DNA of 64,000 nt from Pseudolabrys sp. (lineage in GTDB: Bacteria; Pseudomonadota; Alphaproteobacteria; Rhizobiales; Xanthobacteraceae): positions 1,054,001 to 1,118,000 of the forward strand of contig JARYIJ010000001.1 of NCBI GenBank assembly GCA_029980465.1, written 5' to 3'. Within the stretch, counting starts at the first letter, position 1; every line of letters starts with the position of its first letter. Of this stretch, positions 60,560 through 64,000 are shown piece after piece. The notes beneath the pieces were generated by a model. That model did no database searches. It had not been told where the DNA came from and saw nothing but the letters and a program-made list of their open reading frames with translations. The position numbers and the translations under genes were made by a program.

Positions 60560-61291
60560 CTAGCGGCCGCGCAGCCGCCGCACCAGCCACACGCCATAGA
60601 CGCCGAGCAGCCCCGCCGCGAGGCCGAACCACGTGATGATGTACTGCAGGTGGTTGTTCGGCAGGTTGACGACCAGCTTGCCGACCTTCGGCGCATCGGG
60701 ACGCTGCGGCGACTCCTGCTCGATCGAGAACGGCGCCACCGGGCCCCAGTTCTTGGCCGCGGCAATCGCCGCAATGTCGCGCGCGTACCAGACGCCGTGC
60801 GCGAGATCGGGCGTCGGCGTGAACATGCCGGACATCTCCGGCCAGCGCATGATGCCGACCAGATCGACCGGCCCGGTTGGCGGCGGCGGGATGGCGTCGC
60901 GCTGCGACGTCGGAATATAGCCGCGGTCGATGACGACAGTGCCTCCGGCCGGCAGGCGCGCCGGCGACAGCACCCAGAAGCCCTGCTGCTTGACGTCGGG
61001 GCGGAACGCCGACGCCGCGGCATAGACGAGCGCATCCTTGCCGCGCTCGAATTCGACGTTGAGGGCAACGCGGCGATATTCGTCGCGGCCCTGCTGCAGA
61101 TTAGGCCACTGCGACGCGGGCGGAACCAGTTCCGGGGCGGCGACGAGCCGCGTGTCGAGCGTCGCGATCAGGTTTTCCTTCCAGGCCTTGCGCTCGATCT
61201 GCCAGACGCCGAGGCCGCACAGGATGGCGAACGCCACCAGCGTGGCGATGGCGGAGCCGACGATCGACCCTGGACGCGCGGTTTCGCTCAC
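60560..61291 (-). CDS. SURF1-family cytochrome oxidase assembly protein
   Basis: 243 residues from a GTG at 61291 that overlaps the stop of the DUF983 gene (GTGA). Two transmembrane helices flank a periplasmic domain. The first holds AIATLVAFAILCGLGVWQIER with the conserved GxWQ region, and the last holds NNHLQYIITWFGLAAGLLGV with the family N-H-LQY motif. In the middle are GFWVLSPARLPAGGTVVIDRG and VDLVGIMRWPE. Shy1/SURF1 helps heme a insertion into subunit I. The frame is open into DUF983 but those residues are not part of it. Confidence 0.93.
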   Translation of the reverse strand: MSETARPGSIVGSAIATLVAFAILCGLGVWQIERKAWKENLIATLDTRLVAAPELVPPASQWPNLQQGRDEYRRVALNVEFERGKDALVYAAASAFRPDVKQQGFWVLSPARLPAGGTVVIDRGYIPTSQRDAIPPPPTGPVDLVGIMRWPEMSGMFTPTPDLAHGVWYARDIAAIAAAKNWGPVAPFSIEQESPQRPDAPKVGKLVVNLPNNHLQYIITWFGLAAGLLGVYGVWLVRRLRGR

Positions 61292-61668
61292 CCCTTGTTC
61301 CGGAATTCGAGCCGGCCTTCTTGCGCCTTGTGGTGGAATTGCAGCGCGATGAGTAAGCCCTTGATGAGCCGCAGCGGCGCCAGCGTGACAATGAGAATGA
61401 GCGGCCCCCACAACACCGCGTGCACCCAGAACGGCGGGCTGTACAGCACCTCGGTGATCAGCGCCGCGAACACCACGATGAAGCCCGCGATCAGGATGAC
61501 GAAGATCGCCGGGCCGTCGCCGGCATCGGCGAAGCCGTAATCGAGACCGCAAACCTCGCAACCCGGCCGCAGCGTCAGGAAGCCGGTGAACAGCGCGCTC
61601 TCGCCGCATCTTGGACAGCGGCCGCGCAAGCCCTTGCTGATCGCCTTGGAAATCGGTTGATCGGGCAT
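61288..61668 (-). CDS. DUF983 membrane protein
   Basis: 126 residues. The N-terminus has a zinc-ribbon-like pair (RCPRCGESALF and GCEVCGLDYGF), followed by two transmembrane helices (ILIAGFIVVFAALITEVLYS and LWGPLILIVTLAPLRLIKGL). DUF983 genes lie regularly between coxC and SURF1 in alphaproteobacteria, so an assembly role for cytochrome oxidase is a fair inference. The function is not established. It overlaps the SURF1 start. Confidence 0.9.
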   Translation of the reverse strand: MPDQPISKAISKGLRGRCPRCGESALFTGFLTLRPGCEVCGLDYGFADAGDGPAIFVILIAGFIVVFAALITEVLYSPPFWVHAVLWGPLILIVTLAPLRLIKGLLIALQFHHKAQEGRLEFRNKG

Positions 61669-61754
61669 TCCTCAGTCCTCAAAGCACGAGAGGGCGGCCT
61701 GACCGACCGCCCTCCCCCTATGCGTCACGCGGCTGTCGCGCGGCTTGGCGCGGA

Positions 61755-62600
61755 TCATTCCGGATGCGGGACGCCGGCGCCCCAGACGTAGATGCAGGCG
61801 AACAGGAACAGCCAGACCACGTCGACGAAGTGCCAGTACCAGGCGGCGAACTCGAAACCGAGGTGCTGCTTCGGCGAGAACTGGCCGGCCATCGCGCGGA
61901 GCAGGCACACGATCAGGAAGATCGTGCCGATGATGACATGCGCGCCGTGGAAGCCGGTCGCCATGAAGAAGGTCGCGCCGTAGATGTTGCCGGTATAGTG
62001 GAACGCGGCGTGCGCGTATTCCCAGGCCTGAACGCAGGTGAAGGTGATGCCGAGCAGGATGGTGAGGACGAGGCCCCACTTCACGCCCTGACGGTCGTTC
62101 TCGAGCAGCGCGTGGTGCGCCCAGGTCACGGTGGTGCCGGAGGTGAGCAGGATCAGCGTGTTGAGCAGCGGCAGGTGCCACGGATCCATCGTCTCGATGC
62201 CCTTCGGCGGCCAAACGCCGCCGGTGAAGGCGACGCGAGCCACGTCCTTGACGGCGTCGGGGAACAGCGCCGTGTTGAAATAGGCCCAGAACCAGGCCAC
62301 GAAGAACATCACCTCCGAGGCGATGAACAGGATCATGCCGTAGCGGTGCGAGATCTGCACGACGCGGGTGTGGAAGCCCTGATACTCGGCCTCGCGGATC
62401 ACGTCCCGCCACCAGCCGACAAAGGTATAGAGCACCCCGATGACGCCGATGCCGAACACCACCGGCGCGGCGGAGATCATGTGGTGCATCCAGGTGATGC
62501 CGCCGACCGCCAGGATGAAAGCCGAGATCGAGCCGACCACCGGCCACGGCGATGGATCGACCAGGTGGTAATCGTGATGCTTGGTATGAGCCGTAGCCAT
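61755..62600 (-). CDS. ctaE: Cytochrome c oxidase subunit III
   Basis: 281 residues with seven transmembrane helices. Family blocks are [80 protein letters not shown] and [20 protein letters not shown], with the conserved Glu and His of subunit III. Part of the aa3-type oxidase in the inner membrane. 44 bases after ctaG. Genes for subunits I and II should lie beyond the window end. Confidence 0.97.
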   Translation of the reverse strand: MATAHTKHHDYHLVDPSPWPVVGSISAFILAVGGITWMHHMISAAPVVFGIGVIGVLYTFVGWWRDVIREAEYQGFHTRVVQISHRYGMILFIASEVMFFVAWFWAYFNTALFPDAVKDVARVAFTGGVWPPKGIETMDPWHLPLLNTLILLTSGTTVTWAHHALLENDRQGVKWGLVLTILLGITFTCVQAWEYAHAAFHYTGNIYGATFFMATGFHGAHVIIGTIFLIVCLLRAMAGQFSPKQHLGFEFAAWYWHFVDVVWLFLFACIYVWGAGVPHPE

Positions 62601-62644
62601 CGTTGTCTCCGTTGCGGCCTCGCGCGAGGTCCTAAAGCACCATG

Positions 62645-63235
62645 TTACCCGCCGGTGCGGCCGGCCGCTTCTGCGACCGGCGAAACCGAGTCAGGCAATC
62701 GATAGAACGTATAGGACAGCGTAATCAAGTTGAGTTTGTCCTGATCGCTATCCTTGACGATCGAGGGGTCGACGTAGAACACCACAGTCATCTCCCGCGT
62801 CTCGCCGGGCTTCATGGTCTGCTGGGTGAAGCAGAAGCAGTTGATCTTGGTGAAGTACGCGCCCACCGTCGGCGGCGAGACGTTGTAGGATGCCTGGGCC
62901 GTGATGGTGCGGGCGGCCTCGTTGATGACCTTGTAGTGCGCCATCGCGACCGCGCCGATGCGGACGCGCATCTCGTTCTGCTCGGGCTCGAAACTCCACG
63001 GCAGGCCGGGCGCGATGTTTGAATCGAAGCGGATCGTGACCCAGCGGTCGAGCACGTGCTTGGGCGCGACCTCAGATACTTGAGGGATGCCGCCGAACCC
63101 GGTGGTGCGGCAGAACCAGCTATAGAACGGCACAGCCGCGAACGCGGCGCCGACCATGATCGCTGTGAGGGCGCCACAGCTCGCCGCGACAATCAGGTCG
63201 CGCCGCAGGCCTGCTCTGTTCCTGCTTCCCGTCAT
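62645..63235 (-). CDS. ctaG: Cytochrome oxidase copper chaperone Cox11/CtaG
   Basis: 196 residues. One N-terminal transmembrane helix (~18-38) with [13 protein letters not shown] after it. The periplasmic beta domain contains [10 protein letters not shown] with Cys133 and Cys135, the CuB-delivering pair. It ends with SYTFYRL. It inserts copper into the CuB site of subunit I. Preceded by the CoxF-like gene with a four-base gap and followed by ctaE. Complete. Confidence 0.96.
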   Translation of the reverse strand: MTGSRNRAGLRRDLIVAASCGALTAIMVGAAFAAVPFYSWFCRTTGFGGIPQVSEVAPKHVLDRWVTIRFDSNIAPGLPWSFEPEQNEMRVRIGAVAMAHYKVINEAARTITAQASYNVSPPTVGAYFTKINCFCFTQQTMKPGETREMTVVFYVDPSIVKDSDQDKLNLITLSYTFYRLPDSVSPVAEAAGRTGG

Positions 63236-63239
63236 GGCG

Positions 63240-63404
63240 TCAGATCGGCCGGACCAGAACGCCCGGCCCTTTCACAAGAGTAATGACATAGAACAGGATG
63301 ACCAGCGCAGCGAGCGCGACAGCAATCGCGATCGACCGCGATCGCCGGGCGCGCTTTTGCGCCTCCGTCAGTACGATGCCGTTGTCACCCGTCTTCTTGG
63401 CCAT
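63240..63404 (-). CDS. Small single-helix protein between ctaB and ctaG (CoxF-like)
   Basis: 54 residues: a basic N-terminal part (LTEAQKRARRSRSIAIAVA) and one transmembrane helix (ALAALVILFYVITLVKG). Such short proteins lie at this position in many alphaproteobacterial cox operons and are named CoxF or hypothetical. A larger frame runs through ctaB but the ATG at 63404 fits the small product. It starts eight bases after the ctaB stop. Role in oxidase biogenesis is inferred from position. Confidence 0.8.
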   Translation of the reverse strand: MAKKTGDNGIVLTEAQKRARRSRSIAIAVALAALVILFYVITLVKGPGVLVRPI

Positions 63405-63412
63405 TACGACGC

Positions 63413-64000
63413 TCACACTGCCCACCGGATCAACAGGCCGCCCCAGCCACGCTCGATCAGCAGCACGGCGAACAGCAGGAACAGGTAAAGGATCGAGAAA
63501 GCGAACAAACGCTTGCCGGCGCGCTCTTCGGGGCTGCGCTCGCGGTAAACCTGCCAGGCCAGCGCCAGCATGATCGCGCCGGTGACGATCGCCGTCGCGC
63601 CGTAGAGGGCGCCGGCATAGCCGAGCAGCCACGGCGCGACACCGAGTGGCGCCAGCAGCAGCGTGTAAAGCAGGATCTGCTTGCGGGCCTCGACCTCGCC
63701 TGCAACGACTGGCAGCATCGGCACGCCGGCCCGCTCGTAATCGTCCGACTTGTAGAGCGCGAGCGCCCAGAAATGCGGCGGCGTCCAGATGAAGATCAGC
63801 AGAAACAGCAACAGCGGCTCCAGCGATACCGAGCCGGTGGCCGCGGCCCATCCGATCACCGGCGGCAGCGCGCCGGCGGCGCCGCCGATCACGATGTTCT
63901 GCGCGGTCCAGCGCTTGAGCCAGGCAGTGTAGATGACGGCATAGAAGAACACCGTGAATGCCAGCAGCACCGCGGCGAGCCAGTTCACCAGCAAGCCGAG
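63413..64000 (-). CDS. ctaB: Protoheme IX farnesyltransferase (cut by window end)
   Basis: The last ~195 residues of the Cox10/CtaB prenyltransferase that makes heme O from heme B. Visible are [58 protein letters not shown] and three further transmembrane helices. The N-terminal part with the first aspartate-rich motif lies outside the window. The frame is open to the window edge. It heads the visible ctaB-coxF-ctaG-ctaE run. Confidence 0.95.
   Translation of the reverse strand, partial: LGLLVNWLAAVLLAFTVFFYAVIYTAWLKRWTAQNIVIGGAAGALPPVIGWAAATGSVSLEPLLLFLLIFIWTPPHFWALALYKSDDYERAGVPMLPVVAGEVEARKQILLYTLLLAPLGVAPWLLGYAGALYGATAIVTGAIMLALAWQVYRERSPEERAGKRLFAFSILYLFLLFAVLLIERGWGGLLIRWAV

Noticed and set aside
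1..64000. CRISPR arrays, rRNA genes or complete insertion sequences
   Set aside because: No regularly spaced repeat-spacer array, no rRNA text and no transposase-like protein with terminal inverted repeats were seen.

Overview
The window reads as the chromosome of a GC-rich alphaproteobacterium of the order Hyphomicrobiales (Bradyrhizobium/Rhodopseudomonas/Xanthobacteraceae-like). The pointers are a class-specific 5-aminolevulinate synthase (hemA), a split F0 operon with both b' and b subunits, the murA-DUF2948-hisD-UPF0262 cluster, the ctaB-ctaG-ctaE-DUF983-SURF1-thrC cluster, and the dispersed palindromic intergenic repeats. No rRNA or CRISPR array is present. The two tRNA genes are Phe(GAA) and Thr(GGT).

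Region 1, about 474-30,888, is accessory and less GC-rich than the rest. It ends exactly at the 3' end of tRNA-Phe, beside the C-terminal half of a tyrosine integrase, so it looks like a decayed genomic island. Its left part (0.5-13.7 kb) holds hairpin repeats, a chimeric gene scar, small secreted proteins, a patatin-like lipoprotein, a YiaV/EmrA-type membrane fusion protein, two DUF1254-type periplasmic proteins (one with a PsiF-like cysteine repeat at its C-terminus), an HdeA-like protein and two AraC-type regulators. One AraC gene is fused to scraps of a formylglycine-generating enzyme and of a secreted protein. The middle (13.8-18.0 kb) has a DMT transporter, a two-pore-helix-type potassium channel protein, an outer-membrane protein, a frameshifted remnant and a hydroxyisobutyrate-dehydrogenase-like gene.

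The most coherent accessory system is at 18.0-28.4 kb. It is a minus-strand phosphonate operon: HAD phosphatase, phosphonoacetate hydrolase (phnA), zinc alcohol dehydrogenase, aldehyde dehydrogenase (phnY-like), binding protein phnD, permease phnE, ATPase phnC, second phnE and a Na/phosphate cotransporter, with a truncated LysR regulator divergent from it. No 2-aminoethylphosphonate transaminase (phnW), phosphonatase (phnX) or C-P lyase is visible. The gene set therefore suggests oxidation of a hydroxyalkylphosphonate to phosphonoacetaldehyde, then phosphonoacetate, then acetate plus phosphate. The stretch 28.4-30.8 kb is a graveyard of a type I restriction gene (hsdR), an unknown gene end with a coupled 146-codon gene, and the integrase.

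Region 2, 30.9-64 kb, is core-like and compact. It runs tRNA-Phe, a split TPP-dependent sulfo/phosphonopyruvate-type decarboxylase, yacG, an acyl-CoA ligase, maf, a low-Mr phosphatase, UPF0262, hisD, DUF2948, a ModA-like protein, murA, tRNA-Thr, a PAS-GGDEF-EAL protein and an IlvD/Edd dehydratase. A 1-kb repeat-rich gap precedes hemA. Then come a sodium-symporter-type hybrid histidine kinase facing a NarL-type regulator, yjbQ, a coiled-coil periplasmic protein, atpIBEF'F, a HAD phosphatase, a lipoprotein, a GNAT acetyltransferase, an M16 peptidase, thrC, SURF1, DUF983, and the cytochrome-oxidase genes ctaE, ctaG, a CoxF-like small protein and ctaB, which is cut by the window end.

All functional calls come from reading motifs and gene order; no database search was possible.
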